A stretch of DNA of 64,000 nucleotides, taken from assembly GCA_963978895.1 (NCBI GenBank), contig OZ022243.1, positions 13,161,765 to 13,225,764 on the forward strand. The letters are read 5' to 3'. This document shows, in pieces, positions 10,511-21,482 of the stretch (position 1 is the stretch's first letter; each line of letters begins with the position of its first letter). A model generated the notes under the pieces. That model made no database searches. It had not been told where the DNA came from and saw only the letters and a list, made by a program, of their open reading frames with translations. The stretch is from Erpobdella octoculata. Lineage: Eukaryota; Annelida; Clitellata; Hirudinida; Erpobdellidae. Made by a program: the position numbers and the translations under genes.

Positions 10511-11143
10511 CAATGCTTTTATTAACTCGTCGTCTCTGTTTCTCTGTCTGTCTGTTTCTCTGTCTGTTTCAAATCTTGCAATCAATTTTTGAGTCACTTC
10601 CTGATGATAGATTTTTTTCAAATTTTGCATACATGCTCAAAATAGAAGACAATGCAATATTCAATTATTAGTTTTACAATAAGTCAATTAATTTAGTTAA
10701 TTTTCTTGAGGGTTTTATCGAGGGGTTTCTTGAGGGTTTTTTTGAGGGTTTTCTTGAGGGTTTTCTTGAGGGTTTTCTTGATGGTTTTCTTGACCACAAA
10801 ACGCTAACCGACTGGCAGACTATTTTACCAAGTTAACACGAACCATTCTCACTGACCGCGATTCTCAAGCGTGTACGAAATTTTCATGAAAATAGTTGAG
10901 ATATTTAAATTCGATGCTTTTTGATGATATTTTTATTATTATTACCAATGCTTTTATTAACTCGTCGTCTCTGTCTCTCTGTCTGTCTGTTTGTTTCTCT
11001 GTCTGTTTCAAATCTTGCAATCAATTTTTGAGTCACTTCCTGATGATAGATTTTTTTCAAATTTTGCATACGTGCTCAAAATAGAAGACAATGCAATATT
11101 CAATTATTAGTTTTACAATAAGTCAATTAATTTAGTTAATTTT
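10511..11143. repeat. 200-bp direct duplication with internal minisatellite
   Basis: 10511-10703 and 10944-11143 are near-identical, starting TACCAATGCTTTTATTAACT and ending at TTTAGTTAATTTT. Between them, 10700-10795 holds about seven units of a 14-bp minisatellite (TTTTCTTGAGGGTT). The ORFs here are low-complexity shadows. Confidence 0.85.
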
Positions 11144-11185
11144 AATTTATTTCGATATTTCGATATAATTAAGATATTTCGACTT

Positions 11186-11470
11186 TAATCTATATATATA
11201 TATAAATGAATGTTTGTATATATGTATATATGTATGTTAATGTCCTTTATGCATTGCTACACCATTCATCCGATCGTAATGAAATTTTCACACAACCTTG
11301 AGAGTCAAGGGGAATCAAATATAGAGAAAAAAATTTTGAAATCCGTCACAAAATGAGCGGAGCGGGTGAGCGAGCGGGAACTATATATATATGTATGTGC
11401 GTATGTATGTGTGTATGTATGTATGTGTATGTGCATGTATGTGTGTCTGTGTCTGTGTTTATGTATGTAC
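11186..11470 (+). mobile_element. Helitron-like 5' fragment plus (TATG)n
   Basis: 11188 begins TCTATATATATATATAAATG and runs into ACACCATTCATCCGATCGTA, which also occurs (inverted, slightly changed) at about 34050 and 62580, inside a segment whose other end looks like a Helitron 3' end. The similarity stops near 11380 at a (TATG)n tract (11391-11468). I read it as a truncated 5' portion of a non-autonomous Helitron. Confidence 0.5.
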
Positions 11471-11765
11471 TAGCGGAGATACCCGGCGTTGCCCGGGTTT
11501 TTTAGAGGTTTTTCTAATGTTTGTCTCTTTCTCTCCCGTTTCCTTTCCCACCTGCTTTCCCACTCCCGTTCGCTTTCCCGTTTTCCCGCTCCCCGTCGCT
11601 TTCCCGCTCCCGGTCGCTTTACCACTCCCGGTCGCTTTCCCGCTCACGTTTGCTCTCCCATTCCCGCTCACGCTTGCTTTTCCGTTCCCGCTCGCTGTCC
11701 GTTCCGGGTCGCTTTCCCGTTTCTATAATAGACAAACTAACCCACAAACATTCATATATATATAT
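11470..11765 (-). mobile_element. Helitron-type 3' end with GC-rich minisatellite (copy 1)
   Basis: On the minus strand the element ends in a hairpin (CCCGGGCAACGCCGGG) followed by TATCTCCGCTAG, with T next to it at 11469. This is the Helitron 3' signature. Inside, 11520-11720 is an imperfect minisatellite built on CGCTTTCCCGCTCCCGGT. The arginine/serine/proline-rich ORFs in all frames are shadows of that array. Confidence 0.65.
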
Positions 11766-11779
11766 ATATAGTCTTAGCA

Positions 11780-12275
11780 AATCTATTTTACGTTTTATAG
11801 GCTAACAGAAGTTATGAAAGAATGGAAAAGAAAAAATGAGCGTGAACGGGAGAGCAACCGTGACCGGGAATGGGAGAGCAAGCATGACCGGGAACGGGAG
11901 AGCAAGCGTGAGCGGGAACGGGAAAGCGACCGGGAACGGGAAAGCGACCGGGAACGGGAAAGCGACCGGGAACGGAAAAGCCACCGGGAACGGGAAAGCG
12001 ACCGGGAACGGGAAAGCGACCCGGGAACGGGAAAGCGACCGGGAACGAGGAAAGCGACCGGGAACGCGGAAAGCGACTGGAATCGGGAGAGCAAGCTTGG
12101 AAGGAAACGCGAGCAAAAGAGAAAATCGATAACAAAACTTCTGAGCGGGAAAGCGAACGGGAGCTGGAAAACGACCGAGAGCGGAAAAGCGACCGGGAAC
12201 GCGACGAAAACGGGAAAGTGGAGAAGGAAACGGGAGCGAGAGAGACAAACATTAGAAAAACCTCTAAAAAAATTG
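11780..12275 (+). mobile_element. GC-minisatellite element, inverted copy 2
   Basis: Opposite orientation to copy 1. It begins with TAGCAAATCTATTTTACG, also found inverted at 57.6 kb, followed by GAAAGAATGGAAAAG. It continues as roughly twenty units of GGGAACGGGAAAGCGACC (about 11830-12230) and ends in ACAAACATTAGAAAAACC. The terminal hairpin and CTAG are missing, so the 3' end is truncated. Confidence 0.65.
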
Positions 12276-12918
12276 ATTGCAAAATTTGTGTTTTAATTAC
12301 ATATAAGAGCATTGGTTTTAAAAATTCGTTTTTAATTTACTTGTTGTGTGTCTAAATAACTCTGGTAATAATCTTTTCTATCTGTCCTCACAGCAACACT
12401 GACTTTTTTGTCAGCTGATAAAAGTTTTCCTTTTGGACGACCAGATGTTAATTTTGCCGGTGTGTACATACTTAAATATTCTAAAACTATTTTTCTACGA
12501 AAAGATAACAAATCCAAATTTTCATCAATTTCAGATTTATTTTGTCTATAAATTTTGGATTGCCATGTCAGGTACCCAGGCGAATAATGCCCACCACCAC
12601 TTTTTGCTTCTAATAGAAATCCTGTATGCTGCAATATTTTTGTCACACCTATCTACACCGCCCATGTATTTGTTATACTGCTTCACAACTTGTGGTTGAG
12701 GTACTATTATTCTTTGTCTTGTATTTCGACACCACTTTGCTGCTTAAATAGTAGGTTCCAGCCCAATGTTATTGGAGGCTAGGCATACACTTCTGTTGTC
12801 ATTCCATCCAACAACAGTGAATAAATTGTTTTTTTCAGTAACAACATCAAAATGTCCTTTTTCTTTCTTTTCTAGTTTTTTTTGTAGCATGAGCTATGAG
12901 ATATTTATTGAGTCAGAA

Positions 12919-13345
12919 ATGTCGAAAGCTGGCGTTGGTTTGTCGAAAATGTTTGCTGGTCGTAATCGCAAAAGTTTAGTTTGGAGTTATTTTAAATATG
13001 ATGTCAGTACGAATGAAAGTGTTTGTCTAGCGAAAAGAAGATATTAGTAACGTGTGATTTTCAGAAGCACAGTGATACAAATTTGTTTGTCTTAGCCACT
13101 AATATACCGAACTAGACACAGCTATCTAGATATATCGACAAAATACGTATATCTAGTGCCGACAATAGCCAAGATTTGATACAGTTTTGGATTGCTTGAC
13201 AGTTTATATATCCGCTATTTTCCTTCTTGGCTTTGGACATACTAGCAGCACCTGCTTCACAGGCATATGTGGAGAGGATTTTTTCATTATGTGGCCTTTT
13301 GAGCGTAGGGAAGAGACAAAGACTGAAAAAACTTAGAAATTAGTT
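12919..13345 (+). pseudogene. Internally deleted hAT: BED finger joined to dimerisation tail
   Basis: 12919-13050 encodes an N-terminal BED-type zinc finger start: SKMFAGRNRKSLVWSYFKY then DVSTNESVC. The frame stops at 13048. After about 150 unassigned bases, 13200-13345 encodes the hAT C-terminal dimerisation block: LALDILAAPASQAYVERIF then SLCGLLSVGKRQRLKKL. The whole catalytic core is absent. 13360-13600 that follows is an A-rich degenerate repeat with AAAACTAAAACTAAA-like words, probably the 3' subterminal region. It lies head to head with the broken piggyBac. Confidence 0.75.
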
Positions 13346-13685
13346 TTTTTTAAATTGAATAAACAGTTTTTCAATTGACTTGTGTTTAGTTACATTTGCA
13401 ATATAAGGAAGTTGCAAACAAAACTAAAATTATTATGAATTCAAAGCAAAAATGAAACGGTAATAATTCCTGATGCAAAACTAAACTGAAATTAAAATTA
13501 TTGAAAAATTCAAAACTAAAACGAAACGGTAATAATAATTCTGTTGCAAAACAAAACTAAAACTAAATTTATTTCTGAAACTAATTATTCACTGTATATA
13601 TATCTTAATAAATATAAACAGAGGATTTTCTGAAATTTCGTGAGTTGCTTTTGTAGGAAATAATCAATTTAAATCAAAGATAAGA

Positions 13686-13688
<3 letters not shown>

Positions 13689-13777
<89 letters not shown>
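13689..13777. repeat. (TA)n microsatellite
   Basis: About 45 uninterrupted TA units. Confidence 0.97.
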
Positions 13778-13780
<3 letters not shown>

Positions 13781-13854
13781 ATTTTCTATTAAATGTTTGC
13801 GTGTCTATAAAACGAATAAATAAATATTCTTTAACTCCGCCGTGTGTCACTCAT

Positions 13855-14030
13855 GCCAGTTACAAGCCTGGTCAAAGGAGCGAAAGAAAAACGATAGTAA
13901 AACCTCTAAAAGCCCCGGGTGCAGCAATACAAGTTGAAACGCGAAAACAAGCGGAAACGGGAGAATAAACGAGAACGAGAGAGCAAGGGAAAACGAGAGA
14001 GCAAACGGGAACGGGAGAGCCTGTAAAGAA
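13855..14030 (+). mobile_element. Minisatellite-element fragment, truncated at both ends
   Basis: Contains the family's ACGATAGTAAAACCTCTAAA-AGCCCCGGG border (compare 58216-58360, inverted). It then has units such as GAGAGCAAACGGGAACGGGA up to 14023. It cuts into the 3' end of the following minus-strand gene. Confidence 0.55.
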
Positions 14031-14907
14031 GCCTTCAAAAGCTTGGCTACTGTCACGACAATATGTTCTGGTTTCACTTCTTTGTTGTCATCATGCCATT
14101 TTTTATTTATAATGTATGCAGATATTTCTTTCCAACAAATGACATTAGGTCTACCACACATCTCATGAAATGTTATGTGATCACCATATCCATCGATTAA
14201 TTTTTCACATCCACTTCTCAGTATATACTGATTCATTGTTTGGTGCCAAATCATGGGCTTTATCAATTACATCCTGCAGTGTTAGCAGCTCAGAATCAAG
14301 CACTTCAAGCCATGAACACAATTTTTCAAACGTTTCCAATTTCATTCCTTCTACTGGTCTACCACGAGTCTCTTTATGGAAAAATCTGAAAAAGTTACGG
14401 TGACAGTTCGCATGATAAACGGCTTCCTCAGCACACAGAAAATCCCATGAATTAATACGACCTAGCACTTCCAGACCCCAGTTATCTGACCGCACTCTAC
14501 ATTGAACAACTATGCTTGGTTGGAGATCAAGAGTCATAACGCGTCGTATATTTTTGCTTTTGATATGGGCACACAACTGACCACAAAGGAAACAGTTTTT
14601 TTCCACTCAAAGGTAGCACTGGATCGAAGAGATTTTGCAGGCACTACCATATCGACAGCATTACTATTCTTCCCATGTTTTTGATTGAAAAGACGTTTGT
14701 TGGTATATTTTTGACGACATCTATTGTGAACCTTCACAACGAATGGTTTTTGTTGCAAATACTCAGTAAGCTCGGTATCCTTATGCTTTCTACTATACTC
14801 AATTAAACGATCCAAGCCTTTGTTTACTTCCGCTATATTCTTGTCAGCATTTTCAAGAAATGAGATTCGACAAATCAAACAGAGTTTTTATCAAAATGTG
14901 AAGCCAT
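14030..14907 (-). pseudogene. Unrecognised Cys/His-rich gene, two frameshifts, 3' truncated
   Basis: Read leftwards from ATG at 14907 (MASHFDK), the frame needs one correction at an A-run near 14885 and another at a T-run near 14598. The joined reading shows two similar modules of the C-x2-C ... H-x3-C type: LCLIC with VHNRC, and NCFLCG with HANCHRNF. Charged helical sequence follows, with a HEMCGRPNVICWKE block. The modules look zinc-binding. I associate this kind of protein with multicopy, transposon-linked genes of invertebrates but cannot name a family. It is cut at about 14030 by a minisatellite element. Confidence 0.5.
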
Positions 14908-15005
14908 TACAACCTACCCAGTAAACATGGTAACCATTTTGTAACGTTTCTTGTTCGTTACTTTTCAGTTACCTGGTTATGAAAAGGTTACCTGGCCCAA
15001 AGCAA

Positions 15006-15330
15006 CTAAAAAGAAACGTTTCTGCAACGTTTCCAATGTAACGAAAAAATAACATGTAATTTGCGACTAAAAAGAAACGTTTCCAATGTAACGAAAAAGT
15101 AACATGTAATTTGCGACTAAAAAGAAACGTTTCTGCAACGTTTCCAATGTAACGAAAAAGTAACATGTAATTTGCGACTAAAAAGAAACGTTTCTGCAAC
15201 GTTTCCAATGTAACGAAAAAGTAACATGTAATTTGCGACTAAAAAGAAACGTTTCTGCAACGTTTCCAATGTAACGGAAAAGTAACATGTAATTTGCGAC
15301 TAAAAAGAAGTTACTGCAACGTTTCTAATG
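15006..15330. repeat. 61-bp tandem repeat, about five copies
   Basis: The unit contains AAAAAGAAACGTTTCTGCAA and AATGTAACGAAAAAGTAACA. The second unit lacks 11 bases between two CGTTT words, a typical slippage or recombination loss. Related GTAACGTTTC-like words begin at about 14940. The minus-strand ORF through it is a shadow. Confidence 0.9.
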
Positions 15331-17161
15331 CAGCCAAAATGTAACGATTTGTTTTATTCATAGATATCTATGGTTTTGTTATTATTAAAAACGACAATAT
15401 ATATTACGGATAATATAAAAATCTTTTATAGCATATATAATTTTATAGAAAGCGTAAAGTGTTTGTTTATTTATAAAACGCGAATGCTAAAAAGCATTTA
15501 ATAAATGAAAATAAAGCTAATTTGAAGGTTGTGATTTATGGCGTGAACATTTTCGCCAATAACGTCGAACTTGCCGACCAGCGTTTTATCAAAGTGTAGG
15601 AAGTTGCCGACCACCAATAAAATAAAAACAACTCATTGTTATTTTGTATTTAAACAATACGGAGCTGCCGACCTCAAAGTTGCCGACCACAACAATAATC
15701 TCTGTGGTTTACATTTTATAAAAATATAAAATAAACTTAGGCGATTTGAATTTAACACGCCTTTGTGAAGAAACAGCCGGTGTGAAAAACGTTGTACTTA
15801 CCAGTGTTATTTCAAGTGTGAAAAAGAAATTTAATAAAGACGCTTAATAAATGGTATTTGCATTGTGTCGTATTATATTTTCCTAGTAGATTTTGTTCTA
15901 TCTCGGTTCACTGAGCGCGTCGAACGAGTCGCCTGGGATGAGCTAGTAAGTCAGATAAGATGCTAATCAATAGTTAATTAACGACTCACTTCTACAGCTC
16001 TTATGTTAGAAATAATTTGAAGGTACAAAACAAACTATACTGGTTATAAATTACCAATCAATTCGAAACATTAGATTTTTAAACCATTTGAAACCTCTGC
16101 TTCCTGCTGCACTACTACCCCTGCGCTGTTTGTGAATTTTTATTTTATTTATTTATTCGTGTTTTAAGAAAAGACCTGACAGAACGCAGGAAATCATAAA
16201 CAAATAAGCAAAAAAACAAGAAATTAAAAGAAAGTCTGTCTAGTCTATAACGAACATTCAATATTCCGCTAATTATAATGACTGGCAATAGTTAATTTTA
16301 GACAATAATAATAGAATAACGTTATTGAATCGGCTAATAGAGTAGAAAGAAGTTAGGTTAGTAAGAGTCATAGAAGAGCATTCTAATAATAAAGTTACAA
16401 GCAAAACTAGCAGAGTGATGTTGCATTGAAGGGAGTACAAAATCAGGTTTCATTGAAGGGAGTACAAAATCATGTTTCCTCTTGCGAAGATTATGACCAT
16501 GATTTATCATTGCGTGGTCATACTCATTTGTAAACATTTCATTTTCATTCACACTGACATAATCTAAATGGCCATATTCTCAGGTGAGACATTCTTCTTG
16601 CTTGACCAGCAAATTGCTTGATGTCACAAGTGTCTACCAACCCGTGGGTAGTCATAGACACCTTTCACTCTTCCCCATCAGCAGTTTTTTCATAAACTGT
16701 TTGAGTTTTAACTTCGAACCCTTTACCAGGAGGTGTAATTTCGGCCGGTATAACACTTTGGAAAGAAAGCAGGAGCTAAATCTGGCTCTTGTTTAATGCC
16801 TTTCACAGAACTAATATTGTTTGTTTCTTGTTCCTAATGTTCATTCTTGCTAAATCTTGACAAGAAACATAATCTTTTTGTTAAAAGAATGATGTAAATA
16901 AGCCAAAGTTGAGGCTCTTTGACATTGGCTGGCAAGTTGGTAAGCTCTGCCTCCATTTCAATTACGTACAACTTATATATAGTCTGAAAGTGCCCGAAAA
17001 ATCTGTTTGTTGTGAGGTCACGCCGTTATTGTTTCAGTAAATCTATCGTGTTTTGCTAACATCTAACGAGTTTAGTTTATTTTCATTGTGTTATAATAAT
17101 GAGTTAAATTCGTTGTGTTATAATAATCAGTTAGATTTTTTGATCGAAACTTTGTTACAAT
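15331..17161. other. A+T-rich stretch with no recognisable gene
   Basis: I see no coding region with family resemblance. A 29-bp unit (CATTGAAGGGAGTACAAAAT core) is doubled at about 16422-16470. The sequence 16570-16800 has moderate complexity and might hold old coding remnants on the minus strand, but I could not support any. Confidence 0.5.
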
Positions 17162-17242
17162 ATGTCATCGTATTGGTCCCAGCGTAGAAAGTTGAAGCGT
17201 AAGATAAAAGAGCAGTTAGATAAAATTAGAGCCGATAATTAT
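17162..17242 (+). CDS. Possible first exon of an unknown transposon gene
   Basis: A short frame begins MSSYWSQRRKLKRKIKEQL and then runs into a TA tract. The basic start resembles first exons of some invertebrate transposon genes, but nothing downstream supports this. A pyrimidine stretch ending CAG at about 17302 could be an acceptor. Could equally be chance. Confidence 0.25.
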
Positions 17243-18128
17243 ATATATATATGTATGTATATATTATATATTGACGTACTTAGGTGTAATAATTTCTTTC
17301 AGGCACGCGCTATTAATAAGTTGAAACTTATACTTTGTTTTTAGAATTAAAATTTATGTTGTTCTAAAAACCAGTGTTTGATAAATTTCTTGTCTTTAAG
17401 ATGTTTGAGCATGGTCTTCCTTTAAAAAGTGGTACGATTCTCATAACCGGCACCCCCTTCAGCTATTTTCAAATAAGGTTGTGTTTTCAGGTTGTATTAC
17501 TTTTTAAATACAGGAGAATTTTGAAAACGTAGACTAGTTGAGTGTACATAATCGTTTATACATAAGAGTTAACATAGAAAACGTAGACTAGTTGAGTGTA
17601 GGTACATAATCGTTTATACATAGGAGTTAAACTAGTTTAAAGGCAGTTTAAGCATTTGATAATCAACAACATTCTTCGGGTAGCTCCATAAGCAAACGGA
17701 AAATAAAAATTTTGTTAAAAAAACATAGAAATAAATAACTAAACCAAACTAAACTGTTTTATGAGCATTTGAGCGTAAAAAGTTTAAATTTCGTGGAGAT
17801 AATTTGTAAATTAAGCGTCACTTTTTACGCAGAAATCATGGACGCCTAAATAAAAGCTAAAGATAGCTTTTATTTAAGAGTCCATGGCAGAAATAGAAAA
17901 ATTTGGCTTTTGACTGGTTGGCGTTAATAAACAGATTCGCGAATTTTGAGCAACTTCTTTTGCTAATAACTTTTTTTAGGGACCGATCTGTGTCTGGTAT
18001 CTCTTTCCAGCTCTTAGTTATAAAAAATACTATAGTTTAATTTACTTTTTGGCTTGTCTATTAAAATTTCCGAACCAAAAGCTAAATCTACCAGACTATA
18101 TCTATGTTCATCATTCTATGTTTCTAGG
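17243..18128. other. Non-coding stretch with a 60-bp doublet and a hairpin
   Basis: 17526-17630 holds two copies of a unit starting AAAACGTAGACTAGTTGAGT. 17837-17886 is an inverted repeat: arms of 23 bases (CATGGAC...AAATAAAAGCTA) with three mismatches and a 4-base loop. No gene seen. Confidence 0.6.
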
Positions 18129-18263
18129 CATATATATAGAATAGATATATCGGCCCGCCTGTTGTTAGTCAGCAAGAAATAAATTTAACCGTAAAAAAAT
18201 CCTAGCAAGCAATTATTATATATATATTTTTTTTTTTTTTTAAACATTAAAATTCACTATTAT

Positions 18264-21200
18264 TTTTTTTTTTTTTTTTTTTTTACAAATTTATTTATAA
18301 AAAAAAATCACAATTTCGACAAAAAACAAATAAGGGGCAACAGAAAAAGAACAAATGTTCCTGCGAGACTGTAACCCTGTACATAAAATTGAAAAAAAAG
18401 TAAAAATTTACAAAAGAGCAAATATCTTCACTGAATTGGTATGAAGTCTTTCAAAGTCTTGTGCAGCAGGTAATTTTTCAGAGAAGCCTTGAATGAGCTG
18501 AGAGAACTTTTGTTGATGTCATGCGGCAGAGAATTCCAGATCTTAGGACCAACAAATTTTATCGAGTGCATTCCAAGTGTCGACCGGATCAATCCTGAAC
18601 GGAAACAGTGTTTAGAACGCACAAAATGGTTGTGAACTTCTTCTGCTTTATAAAGGTGACTCGTTGAATATTGGGGTGAAAGATCATGTGCATACTTATA
18701 CATGTAAATTGCTGATTGATATAGACAGACTTGATCAATTGTCAACAAATGGTTGTTTATCCGAGTGGTTTTGGTTGAATGACTCCTGGGCAGGTGAAAA
18801 ATTGCTCTAATAATACGTTTTTGTAGAATCATTATTTTCGTTATTCGACTTCTGTAGTTGATACACCATATAAAATTACAATAGTTAATGAAAGGATATA
18901 TTAATGAAAAGTACAGTGTCAGCAAAACCTTGCTAGGAAGAAACCACGAAAGACGATGAATTATACCTGAATGCAGGGAAACTTTTTTGAAAACATAGTT
19001 TACATGATGAGCCCATGTTAAGTGTTGATCAACGTAGACTCCTAAAAATTTTGTTACTGAAACATTATCTATTTTAGAGCCATCAACTGTTAGTTCTATG
19101 TTGTCTGGGGAAAACCTTTTACGAGGATTATGAAATACAATGTAGTTAGTTTTATCAGCATTGAGAGATAATTTATTGCATTTAAACCAAAAGGATAATT
19201 TATTCAGTTCAGTGTTTGTTTTTTGTATCAAACCTGGTAAAGATTTATCTGAAATGAAAGCAGTTGTGTCATCAGCAAATAGAAAATATTTAAAAAACAG
19301 AGAGCTATTGGAGAGATCATTAACGTAGATTATGAACAGAAGCGGCCCGAGTATAGATCCTTGGGGAACACCACAAGTAATAGATTTGAAACTGGACAAT
19401 TCATTGTTAAATTGTACACATTGAGATCTCCCAGACAAATAATTTCTAAACCAGTTAAGCTCAGTCTGAGATATACCGTAGTGCTTTAGTTTTGCAATAA
19501 TGATATTGTGATCAATAGTGTCAAAGGCTTTGGATAAGTCAAGGAAAATTGCAAGTGGTATTTCACTATGGTCGATTGAGTAAAGAATTTTATCTTGTAA
19601 GTTACTAACAGCCATATAAGTAGAGAAACCTGGACGAAAACCATACTGATGTTCATATAATAATAAATTTTTGTTGAAATAATTGTAGAGCTGTATATGA
19701 ACAACTTTTTCAAAAAACTTGGAAAAAAATGGTAAAATAGAAATTGGACGGTAGTTAGAAGTTGATGATTTTTTTCCTGATTTGAATAACGGTATGACTT
19801 TTGCTAATTTTATTTGATAAGGAACAATACCGGTTTGTAGTGAACAGTTAATGATACACGAAAGTACCACTGCTATGTGATCAATAGATAGAATAGCAAG
19901 GTGAGGGTCGATATCATCAACCCCAGAAGAATGAGAAATTTTAAGTTTTCTAGAAATATTAATTATATCTAAGTGAGTACAAGAAGAAAATTTAAATAAT
20001 GTTGAAACTAAAGGTGGTAAAAATTGTTTATAAGAATCTCCATAATCAGGAATCTTGGATGCTAAATTAATTCCGATATCAGTAAAGTAGCTGTTAAACG
20101 CATCACTAATAATTAATTCATCAGTTGTCAAGCAATCGTTGACAACAAATTTATCATGCAATTTATTATTTTTATGATTTCCGTTAATGAGTGAGTTAAT
20201 TAAAGTCCAAGTTTTCTTGATGTTGTTTTTGTAAGAAGTAAATTTTTCAGCATAAAATTGTTTGATAGTTTTTTTCTTCAGAGATTTGAATATGTTTCTA
20301 CTTTGAACAAATTTGACTTTATTTTCAAGAGTTGGCTCTTTAATGTAATTTTTGTAAAGTTTAGATTTTAATTTGCACCTATCAAGTAATTCCTGGTTCA
20401 TCCAATCTTTTTTAAATTTTGGATTTGCTAAAGGAAAACTTGAAATAGGGAAAGATTCATTATAAACCTTATCATATAAGTTTATAAACATTGAGTAAGC
20501 TTTTTCAGGGTCGGCATTTTCGCAAGCTTGAAATACACAGGACCAGTTTGTATTTTGCAACAAATTGAGAAAATGTAATTTGTTTGCAGGCTTTGTAGCT
20601 CTTCTGTTTATAGATTTTTTGGCATAGATTTTTGTTGTACGTTTCATTGTTATGATTATGGGAAGGTGATCCGATAAGTCGTAGTAGATTATTGATGAAG
20701 AAATATTGCAGAGTGGCTCATTTGTAAAAATATTGTCTATTAAAGATTTCGATTCGGGAGTTATTCTTGTTGGTTTGGTGATTGTTGGTAGTATGTGGTA
20801 AGAAGATAAGAGATTGAAAAAATCATTTGAGATGTGTCCAGGGTCGTCAATTTTAAGCAAATCAATATTAAAATCACCTAGTAGAAACAAAAACCTGTGT
20901 GACATAAGAAAATCATTTAGTAAAGTATGAAGTTCGTCTAGAAAACATGAGATATTAGAGCTTGGCGGGCGGTAGATAATACAATAGGTGTAGGTTTTAT
21001 GAAGGTGTGTAACTTTTATTACCAGGAACTCAAAAGAGAAGGCTGAAAAATCTACTTCAACAACTTCGTAAGATAGTTGAGATTTGACAAGAAGACCAAC
21101 ACCTCCACCTCTTCCTTCCTTACGGTTCTTGAAAACAAAGTTGTAGTTAGGAAATGTAACTAAATTTGCTTTAGCATCATTGAGCCAAGTTTCAGTTATG

Positions 21201-21421
21201 CCAATAATATCGGGGGAGCAAAAGTGAAGAAGGGTATCAAGTTCTGAAGTTTTGTTGTTTAAACTACGGCAGTTAATGTGAAGGAGTGATAGTATAGAGT
21301 TGGACAAAAATTTTGAGATGTTGTCTAGAGTTTCATAAGAGGTGTCTATAGATGCAGAGTTTTCTATTGATTCTAAAGTGTCACAATGTGTGTCAAATTC
21401 ATTGTTGATTGCAGGTATGAA
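18264..21421 (-). mobile_element. CR1/Jockey-like LINE, second family
   Basis: A minus-strand LINE with an oligo(A) end (T-run at 18264-18284 on the + strand) and a 3' UTR of about 140 bases. The 5' side is truncated at about 21421, with no ORF1. It differs from the LINE at 1-3272 in its 3' UTR and protein. Confidence 0.85.
18428..21421 (-). CDS. LINE ORF2: endonuclease and reverse transcriptase
   Basis: Open from 21421 down to 18428, about 998 codons. The apparent start at 21307 is TTG, and the frame stays open for 38 more codons upstream without ATG, so the true N-terminus is lost. The endonuclease shows LLHINCRSL, TETWLND, GGGVGLL, LLGDFNIDLL, IDNIF and SDHLP. The RT shows FLDLSKAFDTIDHN, GVPQGSILGPLLFIIYVNDL and the catalytic FADDT (about 19275). 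A C-terminal region with NYCNFIW and SIKFVGPKIWNSLP matches LINEs of this clade. No stops or frameshifts, so probably a young insertion. Confidence 0.9.
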   Translation of the reverse strand, partial: FIPAINNEFDTHCDTLESIENSASIDTSYETLDNISKFLSNSILSLLHINCRSLNNKTSELDTLLHFCSPDIIGITETWLNDAKANLVTFPNYNFVFKNRKEGRGGGVGLLVKSQLSYEVVEVDFSAFSFEFLVIKVTHLHKTYTYCIIYRPPSSNISCFLDELHTLLNDFLMSHRFLFLLGDFNIDLLKIDDPGHISNDFFNLLSSYHILPTITKPTRITPESKSLIDNIFTNEPLCNISSSIIYYDLSDHLPIIITMKRTTKIYAKKSINRRATKPANKLHFLNLLQNTNWSCVFQACENADPEKAYSMFINLYDKVYNESFPISSFPLANPKFKKDWMNQELLDRCKLKSKLYKNYIKEPTLENKVKFVQSRNIFKSLKKKTIKQFYAEKFTSYKNNIKKTWTLINSLINGNHKNNKLHDKFVVNDCLTTDELIISDAFNSYFTDIGINLASKIPDYGDSYKQFLPPLVSTLFKFSSCTHLDIINISRKLKISHSSGVDDIDPHLAILSIDHIAVVLSCIINCSLQTGIVPYQIKLAKVIPLFKSGKKSSTSNYRPISILPFFSKFFEKVVHIQLYNYFNKNLLLYEHQYGFRPGFSTYMAVSNLQDKILYSIDHSEIPLAIFLDLSKAFDTIDHNIIIAKLKHYGISQTELNWFRNYLSGRSQCVQFNNELSSFKSITCGVPQGSILGPLLFIIYVNDLSNSSLFFKYFLFADDTTAFISDKSLPGLIQKTNTELNKLSFWFKCNKLSLNADKTNYIVFHNPRKRFSPDNIELTVDGSKIDNVSVTKFLGVYVDQHLTWAHHVNYVFKKVSLHSGIIHRLSWFLPSKVLLTLYFSLIYPFINYCNFIWCINYRSRITKIMILQKRIIRAIFHLPRSHSTKTTRINNHLLTIDQVCLYQSAIYMYKYAHDLSPQYSTSHLYKAEEVHNHFVRSKHCFRSGLIRSTLGMHSIKFVGPKIWNSLPHDINKSSLSSFKASLKNYLLHKTLKDFIPIQ

Positions 21422-21482
21422 TTAGGAGAATATGAAAATCGGAATTCTATAACTGTATAACATTGCGGGGGAGTGTAGGATA

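Larger units (their letters stand above)
10161..12890 (-). pseudogene. Dead piggyBac element interrupted by repeats
   Basis: Read leftwards from 12890, the frame shows the C-terminal half of a piggyBac transposase: VVGWNDNRSVCLASN, PQPQVVKQYNKYMGGVDRC, then ISIRSKKWWWALFAWV and LDLLSFRRKIVLEYL. In-frame stops fall before AAKWCRN and after AIQNL. The C-terminal cysteine-rich domain (KRCAQFH, GCKKCGIGLHDHCFEEWH) lies 1.8 kb away at about 10420-10510, because repeats at 10.5-12.3 kb separate the parts. At 10161 a TTAA is followed by CCCATTAATGCCC, which fits the piggyBac target and terminal repeat. The N-terminal half is missing: a hAT fragment abuts at about 12890-12919. Confidence 0.8.

Noticed and set aside
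11391..12312. Several Arg/Ser/Pro-rich ORFs in all frames
   Set aside because: They are frame-by-frame readings of the GC-rich minisatellite arrays, with no domain.
15006..15330. CRISPR-like array
   Set aside because: Units are contiguous without variable spacers, and the context is eukaryotic.
16584..16796. Possible small gene on either strand
   Set aside because: No motif, no splice context and no relative recognised.
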